Shown: positions 1 to 11,027, counted from the first letter of the stretch. The stretch is DNA of 64,000 bases from Ctenosaura bakeri (GCA_948474755.1 CAOLHI010002558.1:183812-247811), one strand, 5' to 3'. Notes: generated by a model not told the origin, from the letters alone. Program-made: numbers and translations.

Positions 1-102
1 TACTTATAACTTAGTACTTCAAACCTCTGACATTCAGAAGAAACAAGTGGCTAATCTTTCCCTGGAATGGAAGGCATCAGGTTATAGGAAAAGTGGTGTA
101 CA

Positions 103-120
103 CGTGTGTGTGTGTGTGTA

Positions 121-155
<35 letters not shown>
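103..155. repeat. (GT)n(GA)n compound microsatellite
   Basis: A GT run passes directly into an uninterrupted GA run. The same GT-to-GA junction recurs at 6531-6577, and CT-to-CA versions occur at 22157-22211 and 24109-24140. The translated low-complexity frame across it is not a gene. Confidence 0.95.
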
Positions 156-291
156 TATTTTTCAATATGACAGACTCCATTAGAGTGTTAGGAAGAATGG
201 CTCAGTATATATGGTACTTTACCATTCTATTTTTCTAGGTAATTTTTCTTTAGAAAAGTGGAAAACATGCATTTCAGGATCTGTAGTCTGA

Positions 292-851
292 GGCCACTTT
301 TGCATGGCATTTGCCATGTGAAAGGGCCCCTCGAGCATCACGTGACTGCAAGGAGTGGTCCACACGATGCACTCACAATCACGCGATGCTCCAGGGTCTG
401 GCAGGCACCAATCGCACACTTTTTCATTTTTGGCTGTGAGCCAAAAATGGTGCGCAATCACGCATTGCCCCGAGACCCTGCACACACTTGCCGTGCGTGC
501 AGAGCTCCAGAGCCATGGCGCTTTTCCTTCCTCGCTTATGACTTACTGTCTCCCTCCTTCTATACATTTCCTGTAACTATTCCCTCCATTTTGAATCTGG
601 TCCAATGTGCAGGCTTTTCTCTAATTCCCCAGTTCCATATTCTAATTCTAATTCTCTAATTCCCCAGTTCCTGCCCCAGTGCAGCCTGGGAAACTCCCAG
701 GCTGCACTGTGGAAGGAAAAGGAGGAGCTCTCGTGCGAGCAGGCGGCAGCTGTGGAGCTGAAGGAACAGGGATGCTAGAGCCTCTTGCTAGAGGCTGCTC
801 ACGTGATCCCTGTACCACAGCTCCGCAAAAAAGTGAGTTGCGGAAAGGGCC
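292..851. mobile_element. CpG-bearing foldback-rich block, possible Harbinger-like DNA element
   Basis: This stretch is more GC- and CpG-rich than its surroundings and contains three palindromes: an imperfect one at about 385-485 centred near 434, a perfect 15-bp stem with 3-nt loop at 677-709, and a multi-arm palindrome at about 748-823. It begins with ggccacttttgca and ends with tgcggaaagggcc, which read as imperfect inverted termini resembling the ggccatttccgca ends of the foldback MITEs elsewhere in the window. The flanking triplets TGA and TAA do not match exactly, so the outer boundaries are tentative. It could instead be several adjacent foldbacks. Confidence 0.4.
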
Positions 852-927
852 TAAGAAGTTACAGCCTATTAAAACTTTTTCTAGCCAGTTCTTCTGAATG
901 AGTAAATAGGCCCTGCATCTAAATATA

Positions 928-1123
928 GGACCTTTCCTCACTACACTGTTATACTGCTATTGTTCCACTTTCAACAGCCTGTGGAATTCTGGGGTTTGCA
1001 GTTTAGGGAGGGGCATTTAGAATTCTTGGCCAGAAAGCTCTTTGACCTTTCAGTAAACTACAAACCCCAGAATTCTACAGGAGGTTGAAAGTGGAACAAT
1101 ACCACTATAACAGTGTAACCCGG
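928..1123. mobile_element. Harbinger-like foldback MITE, copy 1
   Basis: The left half runs through motifs 'ttccactttcaaca', 'ggaattctggggtttg' and 'gggaggggcattta'. The right half repeats the first two in reverse complement ('aaaccccagaattc', 'ttgaaagtggaa'). The whole element is an imperfect palindrome, as in the copies at 9729, 12610, 28122, 35598, 38721 and 57361. Its termini are degraded, so no target-site duplication can be read. Confidence 0.85.
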
Positions 1124-2530
1124 TGCCTGCCCTGCCCTGCCCTTCCCTGGTGCTTGTTGCAGATCTGGGAGAGGGAGATGATTTTCCCCCTTCTTTAACA
1201 GGGTTCCTTCTGGATATACCACCAAAATTGACTGCTCCCGCAGGCTATTCCCCTCATCAACACTTTATTTTGTCCCACTGTTTAAGAGTTCCTGAGCTGT
1301 ATTGCCAAAACTGACTCAGTTCAGCTCAGCTCTAGGGGCAAAGGCCAAAGGAAGACTTTTTGGATTCTCTTGCCTCTTTTAGCCACTTTGGATCTTATAT
1401 GGAAAGAAAGCAGGATATTAAACAAACAAACAAATAAATAAATAAATTTGCAAAGACAGTTCTTCTGTTCACTTGGTTGCTAAACTCCATATCTGATGGC
1501 CAGTAGTGTAACCATTAAATTAAACAATTATTTAGCAGCTTGGCTACCTTTTTAGCAACTGCAAATTGATATTTCAAAACAGTCTCTGCCTTCTAACTCA
1601 GTGGGCTATTATGAAGAGATTACTGCCTACATGCTTCTTGGAGAACACAAACTGATTTGGCCCATTCGGGCTTCTTGGCAGGATTCCCCATCCTCAGAGG
1701 CTCTAGGTGGTGCTGTTGAACTATGTCAGAATAGAGGGTTTCTGTCATAGATGTATTGGTAGGCTGAGCAGAACAGATTTCTTTTGAAGTAATTTTAACA
1801 GTGAGTCAGTTTTAATTCATGGAATAGTTGTACAGGTAGAAGAAGTATACTCGGGTATACAAAGCAACACATACTAGTGAGCAGGTGAGTGTAGCGCTAA
1901 CTGAACATTTTGCACTGGCATTCTGTTTTTTGATAAGGCACACACTTTTTAACAGTTCAAAAAGATTCTGGGTGGTGGGTTACCCTGCTAGATGGGGAAC
2001 TGTAGTTCAAAAAAGTAAACTTTCAAAGCTCCGTGTCCAAGGGAGGGAATAGTCAGGGACAGAACAAAGAAAGAAGATGGGATATGATGGAGATACTCAC
2101 TGGATGAAAGGAGAGGGAATTAAAGAGTGTATTAGCAAAGAGGAACAGAATGAGCTAGAACTGCTAGACTGCAAACTGGAGAGGGCTCCTGAACCTTTAA
2201 TGCTTGTGTAAAGGAGGGGATTTCAGCAGGTGTTGCTTGTAACACAACAAAGCAATGAGCTGAATTTCCTGTACTACACAACCTTTCCTTCTGTTCACTC
2301 TGGCAATCCTAGCCACTGAACCAGGATGACTAGCAGGGAGACACAATCAGAATATGGGGTGAGAGAAAGGAAGGTGTATGTGATGGGGAAATGGAAAGCT
2401 ATATGTTTAGCAGGAACATTAACCCCACCCTCTGGGCAGAGCAGTGACTTTCTCCAAGGGAAGTGCTTGTTGGATCTCAGCCTCAGACTGTCAGTCAACG
2501 CTTGCCTGTTGCTGCTGCTGCTGCTGCTGC
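1124..2530. other. No gene recognised; LINE/SINE tail and a short repeat
   Basis: At about 1370-1446 the sequence 'gccactttggatcttatatgg…gcaggatatta' followed by AAAC/AAAT tetranucleotides looks like the 3' tail of a non-LTR element on the plus strand. At about 1985-2045 is a stretch containing 'gtagttcaaaaaagtaa' that is also present at about 52895-52940. Nothing else is recognisable. Confidence 0.5.
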
Positions 2531-2546
2531 TGCTGTTGTTGTTGTG
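2509..2546. repeat. (GCT)n/(GTT)n microsatellite
   Basis: Tandem GCT triplets run into GTT triplets. They abut the SINE-like left end of the composite repeat that starts near 2531. The poly-leucine and poly-serine frames across it are repeat translations. Confidence 0.9.
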
Positions 2547-3168
2547 TACCTTCAAGTCATTTCCAATTTATGGCGACCCTAAGGCAACCCTATCCTGGAG
2601 TTTTCTGGAGCTGAGAGTATGTGATGCCCCCATCTGGGAGAAAGCTCCATTGAACTCACCAAGGCTAACTTTTCCCTCGATGGGCACAGGACTGTGCAGT
2701 AATTCTTAGTAGAAGATGAGATGTGTGACCTGACAGATATCACAGAAAAGGTGCATTCTGAGAAGGGAATAGAGAGAAGAAAATGAGGAAGGAGCATGCA
2801 GGTATTCCATTGAGGCATGAAGGACAGCAAAGCAGGAAGGGTAGACTTGCTTAAGGTAGCAGAAGGCCTTTGAACAGTGGAAATAAACATATCTTCACAG
2901 TCAGGAATAAACAAGGGGTAACAGTAAATTACAAAACATTAGTATGACAAAAAAAAAATCCACTGAGGTGCCACTAAAATGACAGGTGGAGTAAGCAGCT
3001 TTTCTTTTACTGTTTCCTCAAAATCTCTCCAGGGAGGTAAATGCATGCTTCTCTCCTGGGAAACTCACCGCAACCAAATGCCCCCCAAATATATTTGATT
3101 ATAATTCCTATCATTCCCAGACACCATTATTATGCTGACTGAGAATAATGGGAGTCACATTGGGAGGA

Positions 3169-3680
3169 TCATAGAGTCATAGAAATCATAGAAATCATAG
3201 AAATGTAGAGTTGGAAGAGACCACACGGGCCATCCAGTCCAACTCCCTGTCATGCAGGAACACCCTCAAAGCACTCCCGACAGATGGCCATCAAGCCTCT
3301 GCTTAAAAACCTCCAAGGTAGGAGACTCCACTACTCTCCGAGGCAGCAGATTCCACTGCCGGACAGCCCTGACTGTCAGGAAGTTCTTCCTGAGGTTCAG
3401 GTGGAATCTCCTTTCCTGCAGCTTGAATCCATTGCTCCTTGTCCTGGTTTCTGGAGCAGCAGAAAACAAGCCCCCTCCTTCCTCTACGTGGCATCCCTTC
3501 AAATATTTAAACATGGCTATCATGTCCCCTCTTAACCTCCTTTTCTGCAGACTAAACATACCCAGCTCTCTCAGTCTATCCTCATAGGGCATGTTTTCCA
3601 GGCCTCTCACCATTTTGGTCACCCTCCTCTGGACTTACTCCAGCTTGTCAATATCCTTCTTGAATTGGGGTGCCCAGGAT
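3169..3680 (-). mobile_element. CR1 LINE, 5'-truncated, 3' end of ORF2
   Basis: On the minus strand the element ends in repeated 'atttctatgattctatga'-type octamers, the CR1 3' end. Upstream lies a 118-codon open frame (3266-3622) with the CR1 ORF2 C-terminus, including [20 protein letters not shown], then GNGFKL-like and VRQWNLLP motifs and a terminal [12 protein letters not shown]. The frame still closes with its natural stop, so the copy is fairly young. Reverse transcriptase and endonuclease domains are missing. The paralogous sequence at 43375 lacks it and gives an empty-site comparison. Confidence 0.92.
3266..3622 (-). pseudogene. CR1 ORF2 C-terminal fragment
   Basis: This is the residual C-terminal 118 codons of the CR1 replicase ORF, downstream of the reverse-transcriptase catalytic region. 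It is non-functional on its own because the endonuclease and polymerase domains are absent. The methionine that opens the frame is internal to the ancestral protein. Confidence 0.9.
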
Positions 3681-3842
3681 ACTTGGCCAGAGAGCGCTGC
3701 TATAGGAAACTTCTCAGTCTGAGTTGCCATTGCTTTACCTTAGCCTTGAAATATAATAATAAAATATATTCACCCACAGACACATATTTTAAAAAAGCAC
3801 TGATGGCAATATGTCGTGAAGGCACACCATGAGAAAAAAAAA

Positions 3843-4711
3843 TCAACCAAAAATATTTTTTTTCTGCCTTCCTTATGAATGTTTTCTTCCCTCATAGGTT
3901 TTTCTGTGTTTGGTGCAAGATGCCTCTGCAAATTTGGTTTCTTTTTCCTTAATGAAGCAAATCATACACATGGAGCAAGCACAGAAGGGCAGAGTTCCTG
4001 ATATAAACACACCAACAACCCAACCAATGCTTCTCCTTTTCAAAAAGTCCACACAACAAAGCATCAGCAATTGTAATTTCCACAAAAATTTTGTAACCTG
4101 TAAAAAAACCCAAAAAACCTGCTTTGCAAATGTGACTATTTTCTGAAAGTGTACAAAAACCTTTTGCCATCTTGTCTGGCAAGAAGAAAAAACTTGAGTT
4201 TTTTTTCTCATTCCCCTTTGCAAGAATAGATTTCCATCCCTATCGTAGACACCATCTTGTTGTTTGCACTTAATTTGCACCTCTCCAAGTCACACTGCAT
4301 CAATCTAATTTTAAAGTAATAATTAAAAATACTCACTTTGAGAAGCCTGCTGTGCCCTAGGAGGGACTTAAGTTTATAATCTCAACAATGGAAAGAGCAA
4401 CCATATGTGACTCATTAACAGAGAAAATTAAGAAGAGCATAAAAATAGATACGTTTGATTTGCCTGAGAAGACAAAGTATATTTCAGCTTCCTTTACTTC
4501 ACTTGCTTCCTTTTGTAACTGGTTTACTTGAGTACAGTTGTTTCCAGAATGAATCTGGAACTCCAGTTCTGAACAACTGACCTGGAAAGGTTTCCTATGA
4601 AGTTGTAGTAATGCTGCTTGTGGCATTACCAGTAAAGCATCCTCTTTTGTAAAAGTGTCTTGAGGCAACTCTTGAAACTTCCCACTTTCTCAGCAATTTC
4701 TTCTGGTGTAG
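3843..4711. other. No feature recognised
   Basis: AT-rich sequence with short open frames on both strands (3873-4280 and 4357-4668, minus). Neither frame shows a recognisable domain or codon-like regularity. Confidence 0.5.
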
Positions 4712-4915
4712 CCAGGGTTGGCCCTACCATTAAGCTGGAGGGAGGAGGTGATAATCTCACCTTCCAGTTGTTGTTGGATTGCAGGTCCCAGCACCCCTAG
4801 GCAGCTTAGCCTATGGTCAAGAATGCTGGGAGTTGCTGTTCAACACCATCTGGAGGGCTGTGTGATTTCCACTGCCTACATTAGGCAAGAGTGGGTGGCT
4901 GCCTGAGGCAGCAGA
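4712..4915. mobile_element. DNA-element remnant with nested palindromic hAT-like MITE
   Basis: The outer sequence 'gttggccctaccattaa' … 'aggcaagagtgggtggctgcctgaggcagca' resembles blocks at about 18050-18125 (plus) and 35875-35935 (minus). Inside it, about 4765-4862 carries a palindromic MITE of the 'ggattgcaggtcccagca' / 'atgctgggagttgctgttca' type. Family naming is tentative. Confidence 0.5.
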
Positions 4916-5325
4916 TTTTGTTTGTCATGAAAAAGCATAAATAAATGCTTAATTGATTGTATTTGTATTTTAACTGCCCCAAATGGAAAGAGGTGCTAGT
5001 GAAAATTTCTCTCTCTGGTTTCAGAGTGATCAGATTGTTCTAAGATGCTATACAGCTTGATTTTGAGAGTGAATGAATGGGTGTGTTTTGGGGGGGAGGG
5101 TGCCATTGCCCCAATGAAATGAAAGGGTCCGATTATACAACTGACAACAGCACGGGGTGGTCACTCTTCCCCTTCTTTTAACAAAGGGGCTACACTTTTG
5201 AATGTTTCCTCACAAAAGAAATAAAATATAAAAAATCAGTTTTTGTCAAAATTAAAAAATGCCAGATGTGGGAAAAATTTGCAGCCTAGTCTTTTCACCA
5301 ACAGGCTTTCTGTTTTTTCTTATTT

Positions 5326-5358
5326 GGTGTGTGTGGTGTGTTTGTGTGTGTGTGTGTG
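5326..5358. repeat. (TG)n microsatellite
   Basis: An interrupted TG dinucleotide run. Confidence 0.85.
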
Positions 5359-6530
5359 AAGCATTTGGAAGTATGTTCCCTGCACACACCTGCAGCTTGA
5401 AATGGCACTGCCCAGGAATAGATTGACCAGTGGATGTTCTTGATTGTATCAACTGGTGATCAGTTGGAAATGCACATAAAATTTCCATATGCATTTTCTT
5501 TCTAGTATTTGTGTACTGCTTGCTATGTTAAAATCTCTACTATTTAAAATTGTTTCTGCTTGAAATGGGACAAGCATTCTGGATATACTGAAAGAAATCT
5601 TGGAAGTCATAAAGCTGAATAACAGCCCAACATAGAAATTTCTTTCATGGCATATACTGCTCTTAAAGCTAGGACAAGAAGAAGATGAGCCCTGACAATG
5701 AAAACTATGTGTGACAACAAAGTGTGCGCGTGTTTCTCCTTCCTTTGGGAACCTTGTCTACATCCTCTAGAACCTTTGCCAGATGTGTTATTCTCTGTGC
5801 TGAACTCCATGTGTAAAGAAAAGTGTGTCAGTTCTTTTGATATTTGTCTTAGCTTTGTCAAATGGCAACTAAAGTTTAACAGGTTGTTGGTTATTTTAGC
5901 TCTGTAAGCTTGCATTTGTTGAAGCAGTTGTTCTCAAGAGGCTGGTGTATTGCACAAGTGGGGAGCAGTTGGTCCTTCATATATTTTGGACTGAAACTCC
6001 CACAAATTTTTACTATTAGCTATGCTAATTGAGATTGATGAGAGTGGTATGTCAGAAGATCTGATTCTGGAGGAACAGCAACTGCTCAACATAGGCATTA
6101 CTCTATAGAGCCATAATTTAATACAGATTGGACAAAGAGACAAGTGTGTGATATGATGCTGTCTTTTCCTACCTGAAGGGTCAGCAGGTATTCTAGAGGG
6201 TTGAATTGGCTGGCATAGCAAAAGGGATCTGAAGTTAGACTGTGAGGTCAACCTCTAATCTGGCTGTATATTTTTCCCTAGCTGAGATAGGATTTGGTAT
6301 TTCAAGAAGCTTCTTTGTTCTGGAAATTGGTGAATAAGTACAAGATCTGAACATGGTTGAAAACATCATCATTGCACACAGTCAGTCTGCAGCTCGAACA
6401 GAAAGAAGGGGGCAGTTGGGCTCTTCTTTAAATTAAAGGTCCAGATGCAATCTAAACTACTCCATGAGTTGTTTACTATTATGGCTGGTTTTCCTATTAC
6501 ATGAATGAATAAAAGAAACCTGTGAAAACA
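5359..6530. other. No gene; one diverged palindromic MITE near 5960-6090
   Basis: The motif 'tattttggactgaaactccca' and its partial inverse about 100 bp downstream fit the 'ttggactacaactcccat' palindromic MITE family seen at 40913, 45733 and 59528. The rest is unassigned. Confidence 0.45.
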
Positions 6531-6535
6531 TGCGC

Positions 6536-6577
<42 letters not shown>
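6531..6577. repeat. (GT)n(GA)n compound microsatellite
   Basis: A GT run is followed by an uninterrupted GA run, the same junction type as at 103-155. Confidence 0.95.
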
Positions 6578-6583
<6 letters not shown>

Positions 6584-6765
6584 AAAACGTTTTTTAATAC
6601 TTTGGCTGATGTTTACAAGACTTCAGGTTTCAGTTACATTTGGTTGCCTTAAAAGCAAATGTCAAACAAGTCACAACTTTACTTCAGTTGCCAACCTGTT
6701 AATATTCTATTTGTTTAAACTTCTGAGGATCTTTTGACTGGCAGCAGCTCTTGAGGATCTCTGAA

Positions 6766-7482
6766 CTAAAGACCTTTCTCAGTCTCTGCTCTTTGGTCCT
6801 TTCCAGTGGCAGTTCTCCAGAGCCCAAACTCTGGCCTCTTTCCATCATGGTTGGGGAATCTGGAACCTGGCAGATGTTGCTGGATTTCAGTGTGCATCAG
6901 CACCTGCCAATATGGCCAGTGGTGATGGGAGGAACAGTTTCTCATCAGCCTAAAGGATGGTCGGTTCCTAATTTCCCACTCTACAGGCAAAGCGCGAACT
7001 CTGTTACTCAGATATGGCACCCCCGCCCGAAGAAAAGCATGAGTTTCTAGGTAACGCCATAAAGAAGAGAATAAGTGGGGAGACCCCCGTAAGAACTGTA
7101 GATGGAATTTGTGAATAGAAGCATACACACAACAAGAATGAGAAATGACAACCCAAGTACTCAAAGCTTGATTTCCAAAATGCTTAGTTATCTTGATTTT
7201 CTCATCTTCCCTTGGATGTGCATTTTGGACCAAACCAGAATGAGTGCATTTTGGTTTCTCAAGGCACCTGACTGTTGGATTATACTGCTGATCGTAGCAC
7301 CCAAGAAGGGCTGCTCCAGCACTGTGTTGTGCTTTAACTACAGGTTGATCATGACCTTTCAAGGGCAGCCATAGAGGAATGGTAAAAGTACACTTTTCTC
7401 TGCACTTGGTTTTAAGAATAATGAGTCTGTTACTTAGTATGTGGCTTGTGAAAGATTGATGATGACATTGGTAATTATTCAT
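6766..7482 (-). other. 238-codon open frame of unknown status
   Basis: This is the longest stop-free frame in the window. The predicted protein is rich in His, Cys, Arg and Ser and shows no domain, signal peptide or membrane segment that I recognise. Part of it (about 6850-6950) overlaps a diverged palindromic repeat, and two plus-strand frames (6751-7050 and 7102-7374) are also open here, which argues for a chance or compositional cause. No splice-site arrangement stands out. A decayed retroposed gene is possible but unsupported. Confidence 0.2.
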
Positions 7483-8940
7483 TTCCTTGCTTTTAAGTGC
7501 TTGGACATTGTAAATGCATCATTGTCACTTAGCAACTGGGCCTGCTGATTTATAACTATATAGATTAAATGAAGACAGCTATTTCATGGGAGAGGGAAAA
7601 TATATGAAGGAGCCGATTTGCATTTGCAATAAAACCTGGGCAGCACCAGCTATCAGGCTTGGTACCATGAGCAAAACCCTGAGAGGAAGATGTTAAATTA
7701 ATTCTGAGGAACAATAATTTCTCTCATAGATCAAATCCTTCTCCTTGAGTTTCTGGAATCTCTGAGTGTTGGATCGTTGGCTGCAGGATCTAGCCATGCT
7801 AACCCTATGTTTGATTAACTGAGCTGAGACAGCTTGGGCTTTTTAAAGTGTTTTATTTCCGCTAACTCCACAAACATTTGTATCCCTTTCCTGCTGATAT
7901 CATCCATCTCTGTTCTTCGGCAAGAGGTCACCCGTTACCATTGCAGGAGATAATTAATTCCAAAGGAAGAGAATTTCTCTAATGGATCAAAGTCTTAATA
8001 GCCATGCTGGTCCCATACCAAACAAGATATACAGCGCAGGTAAGGAATTGCCTTTTATTGGACCCAAGTGATGTTCAACATCTGGGATGCAAGCTTTGGG
8101 GGCTCACTCAAGTTCTGACCCTCCAATAACAAAATTATATATAGGATATTACCGCATTGTATGGTGATGTTGATCTAATTATCCCATGTCTGCATATTGG
8201 GTAAACTCATGGACCCTGAAACAGGGGGAGCAGGAGGGACTTGAGTCTCCACAGACAAGGCTGGAGTAGGGCTGATCAGGCAAAATGATCAGGCAAAATC
8301 GGAGCACCAAGACTGCTATATAGTTGAGTCCCCTAAAGAGCTATCAGTCAGAAGTATGCTAAATGATCAAGCAAGTGAGAAGGAAAGGCAGCTGTTGTAG
8401 TTCAGCACCTCCCAAAGGCTGCATGCCATCTATCCCTGGTGCACTAACTTGGGAATAAGATACACTGAACACCTGGAGGGGACTTATGAGAACACATTAT
8501 GCTTGTGAGGGTCTTCATACTTGAAGATGTTTGAATGGTAATGGATGGGAGAAGTGGCTTGCCTTCCTCCTGACTGTTGCCCTCAGGCACTATGATAGCT
8601 ATTTTGATGGCCTGGCTCAAGTATCCAAATTGCAGCAGGAGGCAAAGTGTCTTGCTCAGACCCCCTAGAAACATGTATTCTTTTTAGTTGTTTCATTGAG
8701 CCAAGGATGGGCTTACCTCCCGGAGTATGAGAATGGGGCAGAGGAGGTTGTAGCAGAAATTTTTATTCTGCAAGCCAGAGAAAAATCTGAAGAATAAACA
8801 AGCAATATTACAGCCTTGCGATTCACAGTCATCCTTGAGTGAGTAACATCTACAATATTTTTGGTTGATTTTTGTATGTAGTCTGCATATGCGAGGGAGG
8901 TAGTTTCTCTCAATACTTTAAGACTTTGAGAGATTGTTGG
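7483..8940. other. No gene; possible retroelement tail near 7985-8115
   Basis: The segment 'ccttttattggaccc' followed by 'gatgcaagctttgggggctcact' resembles the antisense 3' tail of a widely dispersed retroelement, probably Penelope-like. A similar 'cttttatttggccaacca' block sits at about 53765. A 13-bp direct duplication (gatcaggcaaaat, twice) lies at about 8275-8300. Confidence 0.35.
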
Positions 8941-9690
8941 CTTAGATCTGAGTCATAAATTGGTAGAATTGGAAGATGCCCTGAGAATAATCTGGTCCAA
9001 TCCACAGTGAAGCATTTCTCAGAGATAAGCCTTCCAACCTCTGCTTCGAAATCTACAATGAAAGAGAGCCTACCTTCTGCAAGGGTGAATGAATTTACTG
9101 TGCATAATATGGGCCAAATAAGACTGTATTATATATCACTGTGTTATAAGCCCCCAGTCTCTCTAAAATTTAAACTTTATTTTTGAGTTTGTAGTCATAG
9201 TGACAATTCTATATATTTCTATCATGTCTCCTTTTACTTCACCTTTTCTTAAGCTAATAACTGCAGTTTGCCTTCCTAGGTGAGTTGCTTTAGTCCTTTG
9301 GTCATTTTGGTTGTCCTTTTCAGCATATTTTCCAACATCCTTTTAAAGTGCAGTAACCAGAACTGTACACAGTATTCCAGATGAGGTCACACCATGAATT
9401 TGTATAAGGTCAGTATGGTACCAGCATTTAAAAAAATAGTAAAGCTGCACACTGGATTGACATTTTCACAGAGATATCAACCATGATCCCAGATCGCTTG
9501 ATCAAATGCTGCCATCTTGCATCCTATCTGTATATATTTTTAAATTTAGATTTCCCCTCGCCCCATATAGTTGTTGTAACTGAATTTTCATTTACCATTT
9601 GATAGCCTGTTCTCCAGTTTATAGTGATATTTTTAGAATTCTCCACAATCTGTTTTTCTTCTTACCGCTCATAATAATTTGTGGGCATAG
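8941..9690 (-). mobile_element. Old CR1 LINE fragment
   Basis: On the minus strand the sequence near 9340-9410 encodes a decayed PHLEYCVQFW-type CR1 ORF2 motif. The 3' flank near 8945-9010 matches the CR1 untranslated region ('gtagaattggaaga…ccaatcca'). Many frameshifts and stops make it older than the 3169 copy, and it extends further 5' into ORF2. Confidence 0.75.
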
Positions 9691-9728
9691 GTTAACATGA
9701 CCATCCTGCTGTACACTCCAAATTCCAA

Positions 9729-9907
9729 GGCCACTTCCACACTGGGCTGTTATAGCGCTATGATTCCACTTTCAATCTCATACGGAATCCTGGGGTTTAC
9801 AGTTTCAGGAGGGGCTGGCTGTCCCCTCCCGAAACTGCAAACCCAGGATTCCCTAGGAGATTGAAAGTGGAATCATAGCTCTATAACAGCCTAGTGCAGA
9901 AGTGGCT
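9729..9907. mobile_element. Harbinger-like foldback MITE, copy 2
   Basis: Palindromic, with ends ggccacttccacact and agtgcagaagtggct. Arms carry 'gattccactttcaatctc' and its inverse. The central spacer is shorter than in copy 4. Flanks are CAA and CGA, a degraded triplet duplication. Confidence 0.88.
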
Positions 9908-10601
9908 CGAGTTTTGCTTCAGGAGTTGCTCTATACCTCCTGTTAAACGTATACGGGATCTCCTTTGTATACTCCAGTGTCATTGTGAAAATACAAAGAA
10001 CAGTTGCAAAGTATCATTTAGATTAACCAAATCAGTTATTGTCTTTCTTTTCCAAACAGATTAGTATGCTCACATACATGCCTGAATGCACAAACACACA
10101 CATTTAAAGGAAGAATGAAATCTGTGTTATATTCCATGATGCAGAGGTGTCTCCACACTGAAGCACCTTTGTTGTTGAACTCTTTGTCATTGAAAAACAT
10201 CTGAATTCACAGGGTGTTGCAGCACATTCTGGCCCCTGGGAGCCCGACTCCATCTGTGAGAAGCTCTTCAATGAATCTCAACTTCTGAAGTCATCAGAGT
10301 ATGCAAATATTTGCGCTCATTTTTGAAATATATTTGGAGGTTATGGGGAGCCATTACAACCACCATCACCATCAGGAAACCTCAGAGTCCTCCAGGGGAA
10401 AAAATGGTGGCAGAAAAACTTCATGTATTTCCAGAGCTTTTGCTTTTAAAGTAGTGTAGTGTTGTGGCGGAGAAGATGTATTAGGAGAGCTTATAGGCAA
10501 TTTGACATTCACTAAATAGGTTCCTACATATTTGATCCTCTTTCTTGATATAGTCATTGTATATTTGAACTTACTTGGTTTTGTAATATTTCATTTATGG
10601 C
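9908..10601. other. No feature recognised
   Basis: Unassigned intermediate-AT sequence. No repeat or exon signal was found. Confidence 0.5.
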
Positions 10602-11027
10602 ACGCCCTCCAACATTTCGCAGATGAAAATCAGGACACATGTGGCCAAGCAACATTAGAGTGTGTTCAAAGTGATGAAAGTTATTAATGAGAACTTTCTT
10701 ATTATTATTAATATGTTATTAATAAGAACACAAGTTATTAATAAGAACACAAAAACTAGGAAAGACAAAAAGCAGTTTGCTTTTATCTGAGTCTACTGAG
10801 AAGGCCACACACACATTGCTGACTTTTCTCTTCTCCTTTCTCCCATGCTGAGTCAACTGAGTGTAAATTACTTTGCACTCAATTTGCAGCAATTGAAAAA
10901 TGAGGATGAAGAAACAAAGTGGAAGAAGGGGGAAAGAAAATGGGGTGCTTTCAAAGCAGCTGAAAAAGTGGGGTGGCAGAAGATTAATTAGGGATGTCTT
11001 TGCTAAATCAAGACACTTGGAGGGTAC
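10602..11027. mobile_element. TIR DNA transposon (ctccaa termini), copy A
   Basis: The element opens with cgccctccaacattt and closes with acacttggagggta, a clear inverted pair. Its interior aligns with 19430-19860 ('tgtggccaagcaaca', 'aaagttattaa', 'gctgaaaaagtggg', 'ttaattagg'). It has no transposase-like frame, so it is non-autonomous. An internal tandem expansion of 'gttattaataagaacacaa' lies at 10678-10752. Confidence 0.75.
10678..10752. repeat. Short tandem duplication inside TIR transposon copy A
   Basis: The unit 'gttattaataagaacacaa' occurs twice in tandem, preceded by a related TTATTA-rich unit. Copy B at 19480 has only one 'gttattaacgaagaac' unit, so the expansion arose within copy A. 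Confidence 0.8.

Larger units (their letters stand above)
2531..3842. mobile_element. SINE-bordered composite repeat, copy 1 (interrupted by CR1)
   Basis: The left border is a reversed SINE 3' portion ('gttgttgtgtacc', 'tttatggcgaccctaaggc'). A body of roughly 600 bp follows that aligns with 42751-43505 over its full length in the same orientation. Shared landmarks are 'aaagctccattga', 'aggcctttg', 'cattcccagacaccatt' and 'aaacttctcagtctgag'. The right end reads 'gtgaaggcacacca' followed by an A-run, again like a SINE tail. Copy 1 carries a CR1 at 3169-3680 that copy 2 lacks. One minus-strand frame, about 2579-2914, stays open in both copies. I do not recognise the body; it may be an unclassified interspersed repeat or a local duplication. 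Confidence 0.7.

Noticed and set aside
385..823. miRNA hairpins in the palindrome cluster
   Set aside because: The palindromes have transposon-like layout and no sign of a 22-nt conserved arm. Small-RNA data would be needed.
648..941. 97-codon Pro/Arg/Ala-rich minus-strand frame
   Set aside because: It overlaps the GC-rich palindromic block, and its composition follows from that. No domain or start context supports it.
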